Source: Chitinophagales bacterium (GTDB lineage: Bacteria > Bacteroidota > Bacteroidia > Chitinophagales > LD1). From it: a DNA stretch of 64,000 bases. How positions within the stretch are numbered: the first letter of the stretch is position 1; every line of letters begins with the position of its first letter. The notes below the pieces were generated by a model, which worked only from the letters and a program-made list of their open reading frames with translations, searched no databases and had not been told where the DNA came from. A program made the position numbers and the translations under genes. Where the stretch lies: positions 384,001-448,000 of the forward strand of contig JAHCHW010000001.1 in assembly GCA_026129525.1 (NCBI GenBank). The letters run 5' to 3'. This document shows, piece after piece, positions 17,601 through 24,252 of this stretch.

Positions 17601-18216
17601 CCACAATATCGCCACGTATGCTGAACTGCCCCGGCTCGTACACAAAATCAACCCGCTCAAATTCAAATTCCACCAGCAGGTCAATCATAAAATCAATGTC
17701 GAGTTTTTCGTTTACCTGCAAGCGAAGTGTTTGCTCGTTCAGCGCTTCGGCTTTTACTACTTTTTCCAAAAGCGCTTCGGGATAACTCACCACCAACTCT
17801 TTGTTTGTAGTGGAATTGCTCAGCCGGTTTACGCTCTCGGTACGTAGCAGTACGTTGTTGTTGTTCAGTTCGCTAAAATCCTGGGGGCGTTTGAAGGAAT
17901 CGGGAAAGAAAAAAACGTCCTTGTTGCCATGCCTCACCCCCAACCCCTCTCCCATAGAGAGGGGAGAAACAGCCGTCTTCAGCAGATTGGTTAAGTTGTT
18001 GTGGAAATACGCAGCTTCTTCTTTATCGCTCAGTATAAACAGATGATTGAAATTGGTTTGCTTAAAAACGGCAGCTGCCACAAATGCATCTTGCGAGCCG
18101 ATTAGCCCCTCCAACCTCCCCGAAGGGGAGGCATTTATTTCGCCTTTCAATAAAGAGATTAGTTGTTTTATCTGAGGGGTTTCAGCGTAGCGTTGTAGTA
18201 TTTCTTCCATAGTCAT
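14647..18216 (-). CDS. mfd: Transcription-repair coupling factor Mfd
   Basis: 1189 residues. Mfd removes stalled RNA polymerase at DNA lesions and recruits UvrA. The domain order is complete: UvrB-like N-terminal module (1-~460), RNA-polymerase interaction domain (LKPGDYVTHIDHGVGVFSGL), translocase with motif I CGDVGFGKTEVAIRAAF and DEEQ (VDEEQKFGVGAKE), TRCF motif region (RRGRVGRSNKHAFCYL-type, ADLHQLRGRVGRS) and the C-terminal UvrA-binding domain. Five palindromic repeat sequences are translated in frame within the N-terminal module (residues ~28-38, 82-96, 342-356, 419-435, 439-453) and lengthen it. The translocase half has none. The start could be the ATG at 18216 or at 18210. Confidence 0.97.
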   Translation of the reverse strand: MTMEEILQRYAETPQIKQLISLLKGEINASPSGRLEGLIGSQDAFVAAAVFKQTNFNHLFILSDKEEAAYFHNNLTNLLKTAVSPLSMGEGLGVRHGNKDVFFFPDSFKRPQDFSELNNNNVLLRTESVNRLSNSTTNKELVVSYPEALLEKVVKAEALNEQTLRLQVNEKLDIDFMIDLLVEFEFERVDFVYEPGQFSIRGDIVDVYSFGNEFPYRVELFGNEIESIRTFDPLTQLSQKRIASVTIVPNIQTHFGNEKKTSVLDVLPANTVIWIKDEQLLKEIFEQAIDKAKKIQPEIRKHKIEHPNHPLIEADAEDVFVKFEEFEKQLSKFKVVHFGRKPAVNSLSFGEGWGEVVFHSRPQPSFNKNFDLLLKNLHDNTEAGYTNLIFAENPKQIERFYAIFEDLEKKSTSSKISNPAVNPSPLGEGVRHGRTDEVTVPPLSEGEGSGVRWSPVHTGIHHGFIDDDLKICFYTDHQIFNRYHKYNLRQGFSKDKAMLMKTLRELKPGDYVTHIDHGVGVFSGLEKIEVAGQMQETVRLIYAGNDILYVGIQSLHKISKYVGKEGESPRVNKLGTDTWNNLKKKTKKRIKELAFDLIQLYAKRKAAKGFQFSPDGYLQNELDASFMYEDTPDQAKATEDVKRDMEATSPMDRLVCGDVGFGKTEVAIRAAFKAATDGKQVAVLAPTTILVMQHAKTFKERLADFPVEIEYINRFKTAKEKKEILQKLAEGKINIIIGTHALLAKNVKFKDLGLMIVDEEQKFGVGAKETLKTIRANVDTLTLTATPIPRTLSFSLMGARDLSIINTPPPNRQPITTEVHPLDPDLIKEAIEYEVYRGGQVFFVHNRVRDIGEVKEMLMKLVPSIDIGVAHGQMEGEHLEEVITKFINREYDVLLCTNIIESGIDIPNANTIIINNAHQFGLSDLHQLRGRVGRSNKHAFCYLFAPPLSTLTNESRQRLKTIEEFSDLGSGFNIAMRDMDIRGAGNMLGAEQSGFIAEIGYDVYQKILDEAIRELKDSEFKELYKEELERTHDYVRDCAIETDLEMLIPNEYVSNTTERMLLYRDLNEIKDEEGLKKFEEQLHDRFGEVPAPVFELFDAMRLKWIATGLGMEQIILKGKTMRCYFVANKESAFYSSSTFGKILQYVQQHRAGVYLRETEKYLVLTFENVKTMKEAEERLEEVGRFGNEK
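16858..16902 (-). repeat. In-frame palindromic element R4 in mfd
   Basis: Core CCCCTCTCC / GGAGAGGGG around TTC (16874-16894), with the flank CCTCACCCCC on the left. On the coding strand it reads VPPLSEGEGSGVRW. Confidence 0.85.
16908..16962 (-). repeat. In-frame palindromic element R5 in mfd
   Basis: Core CCTTCTCCTAAAGGAGAAGG (16931-16950) with the flank AACAGCCGG, preceded by a second small palindrome GTCCGCCCATGGCGGAC (16913-16929). Coding strand reads NPAVNPSPLGEGVRHG. It is back to back with R4. Confidence 0.85.
17149..17192 (-). repeat. In-frame palindromic element R3 in mfd
   Basis: Core CCCTCTCCAAAGGAGAGGG (17163-17181) with flanks CCTCTCCCC and AACAGCCGG. Coding strand reads KPAVNSLSFGEGWGEV. 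Confidence 0.85.
17929..17973 (-). repeat. In-frame palindromic element R2 in mfd
   Basis: Core CCCCTCTCCCATAGAGAGGGG with flanks GCCTCACCCCCA and GAAACAGCC. Coding strand reads TAVSPLSMGEGLGVRHG. Confidence 0.85.
18104..18133 (-). repeat. Short palindromic element R1 in mfd
   Basis: CCTCCCCGAAGGGGAGG (18115-18131) with AGCCCCTCCAA on the left. A variant class of the same repeat. Coding strand reads NASPSGRLEGLIG at residues ~28-38. Confidence 0.75.
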
Positions 18217-18228
18217 AAATGCACATCA

Positions 18229-18302
18229 AGACCTCGGAAGTTTCGAAAACCTTCGAGGTCTGTTTGTAAAAAAGTTTAGCCCCGCAGAGAAAATCTGCGG
18301 GG
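18229..18302. repeat. Two intergenic palindromes upstream of mfd
   Basis: AGACCTCGGAAG (18229-18240) pairs with CTTCGAGGTCT (18251-18261) with one bulge. CCCCGCAGA (18280-18288) pairs perfectly with TCTGCGGGG (18294-18302). Neither is followed by a T-run on either strand, so they look like dispersed palindromic repeats in the 193-bp gap between mfd and the cupin gene rather than terminators. Confidence 0.6.
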
Positions 18303-18409
18303 TGAAATGAAGGGGCGAATATAGTGGTTGAGGGCAAATCAAACAGCGTAACAATTGCCATCCGATAAGCAAAAAACTTCCTACCTTACCCTCACCAAAT
18401 CCAAACACC

Positions 18410-18931
18410 ATGATTAAGCAAGGCACTACCCTTACCGTACAAGCAACCGGAGAGCAATACACTTTTTTAGAAACAGCCGAAAGCAGTAATGGTAAACACT
18501 GCAAGGTAAAGTTCGATTTAAAACCGGGCAGCCTGAAACCCGTAATGCATATTCACCAAATGCAGGACGAAAACTTTGAAGTACTTTCAGGAACCTATAC
18601 CTATGAAATGAACGGAGAAAAGAAAAAAATAACCGTTGGGCAGTCGATTGATTTACCCAAAGGCGTTGCTCATACTCACTACAATGACGAGCCGGAAAAT
18701 TGCGTAGTCGTACAAACCGTTTCGCCCGCGCTCGACTTTGAAGACATCCTTGCCCGCTTAATAGAACTGAATAACACCGGAAAGATTAAAAACGGGGAAC
18801 CGCCCCTGCTCGAAGTAATGGTGTGGCTCAAAAAATATAAAGCCAAGACTTACTTGGCGGGAATTCCGGTAGGCATTCAAAATGCTATGGCAACAGTGTT
18901 GGCACCTATTGGCAGAATGCTGGGCAGCTAA
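18410..18931 (+). CDS. Cupin domain protein
   Basis: 173 residues, cytoplasmic. Residues ~35-105 form a single cupin barrel: motif 1 HIHQMQDENFEVLSGTYTYE with the metal-ligand His pair and Glu, and motif 2 around PKGVAHTHYND. The C-terminal ~65 residues (LARLIELNNTGKI, then AGIPVGIQNAMATVLAPIGR) form a helical extension seen in related Bacteroidota proteins. Metal or ligand unknown. Divergent from mfd. Confidence 0.82.
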   Translation: MIKQGTTLTVQATGEQYTFLETAESSNGKHCKVKFDLKPGSLKPVMHIHQMQDENFEVLSGTYTYEMNGEKKKITVGQSIDLPKGVAHTHYNDEPENCVVVQTVSPALDFEDILARLIELNNTGKIKNGEPPLLEVMVWLKKYKAKTYLAGIPVGIQNAMATVLAPIGRMLGS

Positions 18932-18977
18932 AGCTAATACTTACTTCGGGGAATGAGATTTTTTAGCGTATGCAATA

Positions 18978-19808
18978 CTAAATCTTCATCCAGTGTTCAT
19001 AACTGCGATTCATTAAAAGCTCAAGATTCCGAATATCAGGTAACAGATCCTGTATTATCTTTTGTTTTGCTTTTTCACTCAAAATAGGTTTCTCATCAAA
19101 TTGACGAGAACGAAAAAAAACATCAAAAACAAGTTGGCGCAAAGGATGCGGAAACAGCTTGCCTGCACTTTTAATCATCCTGAAGTAGTTATCCCATTTG
19201 TGATGAACCTTACTTCCTCCTATTGATTCGTTCGCTTTTACGTTTTCGAAATTTTTGAAAAGGGATTTGTCTATTCCTAAAAATGCAGCCACATGCTCAA
19301 GTTGGGCTGCACGGTTTTTATTAAAATCATCAAAATCTATTAAAAGAACTTTATCTCTTCCAAACAATTCTATGAAGGGGCTAATTTGAAAAAAGTACTT
19401 TGAGACATTTATGTAAAACTGGTTTTGCAAAACTTCAGTTTCAATATCCTTACTCGTGTATCCACGCGAAAAGGCATGCATATATGCAGATATGATTCTA
19501 TCAATCGGATTTCGAACAAGGTAAATAAATTTCAGGTCAGGATTGTACTCATGCAAATGTTCCCAAACTTTAAAGTCGTCATTCTTATAAAATGTATAAG
19601 AAGTAGATCCTTCTCCATACAAAACATTATTTTTTGTTTCAAATAGTTTATTGTACTCTGCAAGGTGTTCTTTCCAGTTGCTGTTTTTCGAAAAGAAATG
19701 GGGTTCGTCTTCCTTACAAAACGAAACTGAGGGGTGGGATTTCAAAATCTGTGTCAAGGTAGTGGTGGCGCATTTTTGTGCGCCTATTATCATAAAATCA
19801 ACTTTCAT
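18978..19808 (-). CDS. Sulfotransferase family protein
   Basis: 276 residues. It has the PAPS-binding 5'-PSB loop GAQKCATTTLTQIL (residues 8-21) and the 3'-phosphate motif IYLVRNPIDRIISAYMH (about 94-110). Such enzymes move a sulfonate group from PAPS to a hydroxyl or amine. It lies directly beside, but divergent from, the polysaccharide cluster, so the acceptor could be the exported glycan (inference). No signal peptide. It resembles bacterial heparan/chondroitin-type sulfotransferase domains. Confidence 0.87.
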   Translation of the reverse strand: MKVDFMIIGAQKCATTTLTQILKSHPSVSFCKEDEPHFFSKNSNWKEHLAEYNKLFETKNNVLYGEGSTSYTFYKNDDFKVWEHLHEYNPDLKFIYLVRNPIDRIISAYMHAFSRGYTSKDIETEVLQNQFYINVSKYFFQISPFIELFGRDKVLLIDFDDFNKNRAAQLEHVAAFLGIDKSLFKNFENVKANESIGGSKVHHKWDNYFRMIKSAGKLFPHPLRQLVFDVFFRSRQFDEKPILSEKAKQKIIQDLLPDIRNLELLMNRSYEHWMKI

Positions 19809-19912
19809 TCGCGTAATTTCCAGTAAATCTATAAGAATAAGGCATTTGGTCGGATTAGAACATTATTGCACACGACCTAATTCGCCCGTTATGTATTTCC
19901 CTCTCAATACTA

Positions 19913-19920
19913 TAAGTTTG
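19913..19920 (+). promoter_or_regulatory. Candidate -7 box for the polysaccharide operon
   Basis: TAAGTTTG, a perfect TAnnTTTG, 31 bp before the GTG start of the exporter permease. The -33 box at the expected distance is weak (GTTATG). Confidence 0.4.
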
Positions 19921-19951
19921 GCACTTGTAAATCAGAAACAATACCCATAAG

Positions 19952-20803
19952 GTGAAGGAAGAAGATAAGTGGACGGAAGTGATAACCCCACGAAGAGGGC
20001 TGTTTGATATTAAACTGGAAGAGCTTTGGCGTTATCGCGATTTGATAGCCATTTTCATTAAACGAGATTTTGTAGCCATTTACAAACAGACTGTTTTGGG
20101 TCCCTTATGGCTGTTTTTGCAGCCTATTTTTACATCGCTGGTTTTCTTTTTTGTTTTTACCAAGGTAGCACGGCTTCCCACCGATGGTATTCCTCCCATT
20201 TTATTTTATATGTCCGGCATTACCATGTGGACATACTTTTCCGATTGCTTCGTAAAAACATCGAATGTGTTTGTTTCGAACGCACACATTTTTGGTAAGG
20301 TTTATTTTCCACGTTTAGCCACACCGCTATCAATTGTAATGTCGAATCTACTCAAGCTATTGATTCAGCTTACGTTGTTACTGATTTTTATGATAGGGTT
20401 TTATTCTTCGGGGAAATTGTCGGTCTATCCTAATTGGACATTAGTGTTGTTGCCTTTTTTGATTTGCCTTATGGCATTACTTGGCTTAGGGATGGGAATT
20501 ATTTTCTCTTCTTTAACCACCAAGTACCGCGATTTGGCGTTCCTTATTCAGTTTGGCATTCAACTGCTGATGTATTCTACACCTGTTATTTACCCACTTA
20601 GTTCAACGGGGGGTAAATTGCGAACCGCTCTTACTCTAAATCCGCTTACCGGTATTTTGGAAACATTTCGTTACTCGTTATTTGGGCAAGGGGTATTTGA
20701 CCCTATGCTATTGCTTTATTGTTTGGGTTTCACGTTCGTTACACTCTTCTTTGGTATAATCATCTTCAATCAGGTTGATAGAAGTTTTATGGATACTGTA
20801 TAA
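19952..20803 (+). CDS. wzm: ABC-2 polysaccharide export permease (Wzm type)
   Basis: 283 residues from a GTG start (no in-frame ATG fits). The N-terminus has the family's amphipathic stretch (LEELWRYRDLIAIFIKRDFVAIYKQTVLGPLWLFLQP, in two parts), followed by six predicted membrane helices from ~residue 45. It forms the channel half of the ABC transporter that moves a completed lipid-linked glycan across the inner membrane. The next gene (ATPase) starts 1 bp after its stop codon, so the two are co-translated. It heads the operon running to 34284. Confidence 0.93.
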   Translation: MKEEDKWTEVITPRRGLFDIKLEELWRYRDLIAIFIKRDFVAIYKQTVLGPLWLFLQPIFTSLVFFFVFTKVARLPTDGIPPILFYMSGITMWTYFSDCFVKTSNVFVSNAHIFGKVYFPRLATPLSIVMSNLLKLLIQLTLLLIFMIGFYSSGKLSVYPNWTLVLLPFLICLMALLGLGMGIIFSSLTTKYRDLAFLIQFGIQLLMYSTPVIYPLSSTGGKLRTALTLNPLTGILETFRYSLFGQGVFDPMLLLYCLGFTFVTLFFGIIIFNQVDRSFMDTV

Positions 20804-20804
20804 A

Positions 20805-22100
20805 ATGAGCAGAACAGTAATAAAAGTTGAAAATTTATACAAGCAGTATCGCTTAGGCCAAGTAAGTACAGGCACGCTTGCACACGATATAAACCGGTGG
20901 TGGCACCAAATGCGCGGATTAGAAGATCCTTACGAAAAGATTACCACCTTAAACAATCGTACCGATGGTGATGAGTCGGAATATGTATGGGCTTTACAGA
21001 ACATCAATTTTGAAGTTAAGCAGGGGGAAGTGCTTGGTATTATAGGTAAAAATGGTGCTGGAAAATCAACATTGCTCAAACTACTTTCCAAAGTTACTTC
21101 CCCCACAAAGGGCAGTATAAAAGTGAATGGCAGAGTTGCCAGTTTACTCGAAGTAGGCACGGGGTTTCATAAAGAATTAACAGGCAGAGAGAATGTTTTT
21201 CTGAATGGCGCCATACTTGGTATGACCAAGGTGGAAATCAATCGCAAGTTTGATGAGATAGTGGCATTTAGCGGCATAGGAAAATACATTGATACGCCCG
21301 TAAAACGCTACTCTTCCGGTATGTATGTTCGCCTTGCATTTGCGGTTGCTGCACACCTTGACCCAGAGATAATGATAATTGATGAAGTGCTTGCCGTTGG
21401 AGATATTGAATTCCAAAAGAAGTGCTTAGGGAAAATGAAAGATGTAAGCGAAGGTGGAAGAACAGTATTGTTCGTAAGCCATAACATGGCTGCTGTAAAA
21501 ACTTTATGTACGCGCGCCATTCTCATGAACAACGGAACTATCTTTAAAGAAGGCGATACTTCGCATTTGATTGATGAGTACATCCACATCAACAACAATT
21601 TTTCTGAAAATGGAATTATTGCTCGCAATGCTCAACGAATTCATCAAACCGGAGAAGCATTTTTTGAAAAAGTGCAGGTGATAGATAAAGCTAACGAACC
21701 AGTATCAATTATGGGTTTCAAAAGCACGGTGCAAATTCTTGCCGAAATTCATGTAGAGAAGGAAATCAGCGATGCAATTTTTGCTTTCAGTATTCTCAAT
21801 TCAAACAACGACAAAATAGTTTTTACCGAGTTTCCCGAAAATTCTTTTAAGCATATAATGCTGCAACCAGGCCGGCATAGAATTAAATTTGTGATTCCGG
21901 TTCAGATGAATCCGGGCACATATTATATCAGCCCCAATGTAATGAAATCGTCTGGCGAGAGTATTGATTACCTTGAAAACGTTTACAAATTTGAAGTAAC
22001 AAAAGACGCTACAGAGGGCAGCCATCATTATCGTTGGAACATAAGCCATGGCAACGTTTATGGCTCTGCTCAAAATCTATCAATTGATAAAATCAGTTAA
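20805..22100 (+). CDS. wzt: Polysaccharide ABC transporter ATPase with C-terminal glycan-binding domain (Wzt type)
   Basis: 431 residues, starting at MSRTVIKVENLYKQY just after the wzm stop. ATPase half: Walker A GKNGAGKST (~80-90), signature YSSGM, Walker B IMIIDEVLAVGD. Residues ~265-425 form a Wzt-C-like beta domain (FFEKVQVIDKANEPV, MNPGTYYISPNV), which in known systems recognises the modified end of the glycan and couples chain termination to export. A terminal modification such as methylation may be the export signal here, and the cluster does contain a methyltransferase (inference). Confidence 0.93.
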   Translation: MSRTVIKVENLYKQYRLGQVSTGTLAHDINRWWHQMRGLEDPYEKITTLNNRTDGDESEYVWALQNINFEVKQGEVLGIIGKNGAGKSTLLKLLSKVTSPTKGSIKVNGRVASLLEVGTGFHKELTGRENVFLNGAILGMTKVEINRKFDEIVAFSGIGKYIDTPVKRYSSGMYVRLAFAVAAHLDPEIMIIDEVLAVGDIEFQKKCLGKMKDVSEGGRTVLFVSHNMAAVKTLCTRAILMNNGTIFKEGDTSHLIDEYIHINNNFSENGIIARNAQRIHQTGEAFFEKVQVIDKANEPVSIMGFKSTVQILAEIHVEKEISDAIFAFSILNSNNDKIVFTEFPENSFKHIMLQPGRHRIKFVIPVQMNPGTYYISPNVMKSSGESIDYLENVYKFEVTKDATEGSHHYRWNISHGNVYGSAQNLSIDKIS

Positions 22101-22112
22101 AGAAATTTGGAA

Positions 22113-23096
22113 ATGAAACTAAAAAACTCGAAGGTGTTGGTTATTGGTGGCGGTGGCTTTATAGGCGGCTTTGTAGTAAGTGAACTGCTTAAGCACGATG
22201 TTGCCGAAGTGGTAATTTACGACAACTTTACCCGAGGAAATTATGACAACATCAGCGAAAGCCTAAAAGACAAGCGGTGCAGCGTTTACCCTTACGGGGG
22301 CGATGTGCGCGACATTGATATTTTAGATAAAGCGGTAGAGGGAAAAGATTATGTTTTTCATTTAGCCGCCATGTGGTTGCTGCATTGCAAAGATTTTCCT
22401 CGCACAGCCTTTGAAGTAAATATTGCAGGCACGTTTAATGTGCTGGAGGCTTGCGCAAAACACAAAATAAAGAAACTGGTATACTCTTCTTCTGCTTCGG
22501 TGTATGGCGATGCGGTTGAAGTGCCGATGACCGAAACACATCCTTTCAACAACCGCAATTTTTACGGCTCTACCAAAATTGCCGGAGAAGCTATGTGCAC
22601 TGCGTTTAACGACCGCTACGGTTTAAATGTTATCGGGCTGCGCTATATGAATGTGTATGGTCCCGGGCAAGACCAACATGCGGTTTATTCGGGCGTTGTA
22701 CCCATTATGCTTAATAAAATTGAAGCGAACGAAACCCCCGTTATTAATGGTGATGGCTCGCAGGCTTACGACTTTATTTATGTAGAAGATGTTGCCCGAG
22801 CCAACATTGCCGCTTTAGCATCGGATACCAATTTCGGGTTTTACAACGTTGGTACCGAAGTGCAAACCAGTATCAAACATCTGTGCGATACCATTCTGCA
22901 TTTGAAAAAATCTTCTTTACAGGTAACTTACAAACCTTACGATGCAGACGATGCCCGCCAGTTAGTACAAAACCGCATAGGCTCAAAAGAAAAAGCAGAA
23001 AAAGATCTCGGATTTGTTTACAAGTACAGTTTAGAGGAGGGCTTACAAAAATTGATTAACTGGAGAATTGAAAAAGGGATTGACAAAAAGAAATGA
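22113..23096 (+). CDS. NAD-dependent epimerase/dehydratase (extended SDR)
   Basis: 327 residues from the ATG at 22113. A TTG two codons upstream is possible. The nucleotide-binding loop is GGGGFIGG, the active site SSSASVYG plus Y-x3-K in NFYGSTKIAGEA, and the substrate-side motif RYMNVYGPGQ. It acts on a nucleotide sugar, either as a 4-epimerase or a 4,6-dehydratase, which I cannot decide. It overlaps the next gene by 4 bp (ATGA), and that gene is a sugar aminotransferase, so it probably supplies the keto sugar for amination. Confidence 0.88.
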   Translation: MKLKNSKVLVIGGGGFIGGFVVSELLKHDVAEVVIYDNFTRGNYDNISESLKDKRCSVYPYGGDVRDIDILDKAVEGKDYVFHLAAMWLLHCKDFPRTAFEVNIAGTFNVLEACAKHKIKKLVYSSSASVYGDAVEVPMTETHPFNNRNFYGSTKIAGEAMCTAFNDRYGLNVIGLRYMNVYGPGQDQHAVYSGVVPIMLNKIEANETPVINGDGSQAYDFIYVEDVARANIAALASDTNFGFYNVGTEVQTSIKHLCDTILHLKKSSLQVTYKPYDADDARQLVQNRIGSKEKAEKDLGFVYKYSLEEGLQKLINWRIEKGIDKKK

Positions 23097-24244
23097 TTAT
23101 GCCGACAGCAAAACGTAACATACCCATATCATTACCTGTTACCGGTGAAGAAGAATGGCAGGCAGTCAAGCAACCATTAATGACGGGCTGGCTAACCTCG
23201 GGACCTTTTGTGCGGGAGTTTGAGCAGCTATTTGCAACTCGCCATCAGGTAAAACACGCCATTGCTGTTTCAAACTGCACCACTGCTTTGCATTTGGCTG
23301 TTGATGCGCTCAATGTTAACGAAGGCGATGAAGTAATCGTTCCTGCCTTTACTTGGGTATCTACTGCCAACTGTGCACTATATCAAAGAGCCAAAGTTGT
23401 TTTTGCGGATATCGACATCAATACATTCAATATTGATGTAGATGATGTAAAACGAAAAATAACCCCTAAAACCAAAGCTATCATCGCTGTTCATCTTTTT
23501 GGTTTGTGTGCCGATATGGGTGCGCTGAAGAAAGTGGCGGGCAACATTCCTATTATTGAAGATGCTGCTTGTGCAGCAGGAGCAGGTTATTTTGATAAAC
23601 CTGCCGGCTCTTTGGGCGATATCGGCTGCTTTTCTTTTCACCCGCGCAAATCGGTTACCACTGGTGAGGGCGGCATGGTAACTACTAACAACGATTTGCT
23701 TGCCGATAAAATTTCCATGCTTCGAAACCACGGTGCCAGCATCAGCGAAGAGCAACGTCACCATGGCGCACAGCCCTATATTCTTCCCGACTTTAACATG
23801 ATGGGTTACAACTACCGCATGACCGATTTGCAAGGTGCTGTTGGGGTAGTGCAACTTAAAAAATTAGACAAGTTTATTGGTGAACGCCAAAAATGGGCCG
23901 ATTACTATTTCCGCGAGCTGGCTTCAGTAAGTTGGCTGAAGTTGCCGCAGGTAACAGAAGGTTATAAGCATGGTTGGCAATCGTTTGTTACAGTAGTTAA
24001 CGAAAAAGTTTCGCCTGCACCCCGTAATGAAATTATGAAACGCTTACAGGATGCCGGAATTTCTACCCGCCCGGGCACACATGCGGTACACATGCTTAAC
24101 TTCTACAAAAACCTTTACGGTATCAAAGCCGATGATTTTCCGAATGCAAAACATGCCAACGATTTTTCGATGGCAATACCCCTGCATAACAGAATGACCG
24201 ATGAAGATTACGAGTATGTAGTAACCACAATAAAGTCTCTGTAG
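23093..24244 (+). CDS. DegT/DnrJ/EryC1/StrS sugar aminotransferase
   Basis: 383 residues of the PLP-dependent nucleotide-sugar aminotransferase family. It has AVSNCTTALHLAVDAL near residue 60, EDAACAAGAG, and the Schiff-base lysine in FHPRKSVTTGEGGM (~186). It transfers an amino group, usually from glutamate, to a keto sugar. An ATGA overlap with the upstream epimerase suggests translational coupling. An alternative start is the second Met, two codons in. Confidence 0.93.
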   Translation: MIMPTAKRNIPISLPVTGEEEWQAVKQPLMTGWLTSGPFVREFEQLFATRHQVKHAIAVSNCTTALHLAVDALNVNEGDEVIVPAFTWVSTANCALYQRAKVVFADIDINTFNIDVDDVKRKITPKTKAIIAVHLFGLCADMGALKKVAGNIPIIEDAACAAGAGYFDKPAGSLGDIGCFSFHPRKSVTTGEGGMVTTNNDLLADKISMLRNHGASISEEQRHHGAQPYILPDFNMMGYNYRMTDLQGAVGVVQLKKLDKFIGERQKWADYYFRELASVSWLKLPQVTEGYKHGWQSFVTVVNEKVSPAPRNEIMKRLQDAGISTRPGTHAVHMLNFYKNLYGIKADDFPNAKHANDFSMAIPLHNRMTDEDYEYVVTTIKSL

Positions 24245-24252
24245 ATTACAAC

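Noticed and set aside
18280..18302. Terminator for mfd-side transcription
   Set aside because: A strong hairpin but without a T-run on either strand, and it lies upstream, not downstream, of both neighbouring genes.
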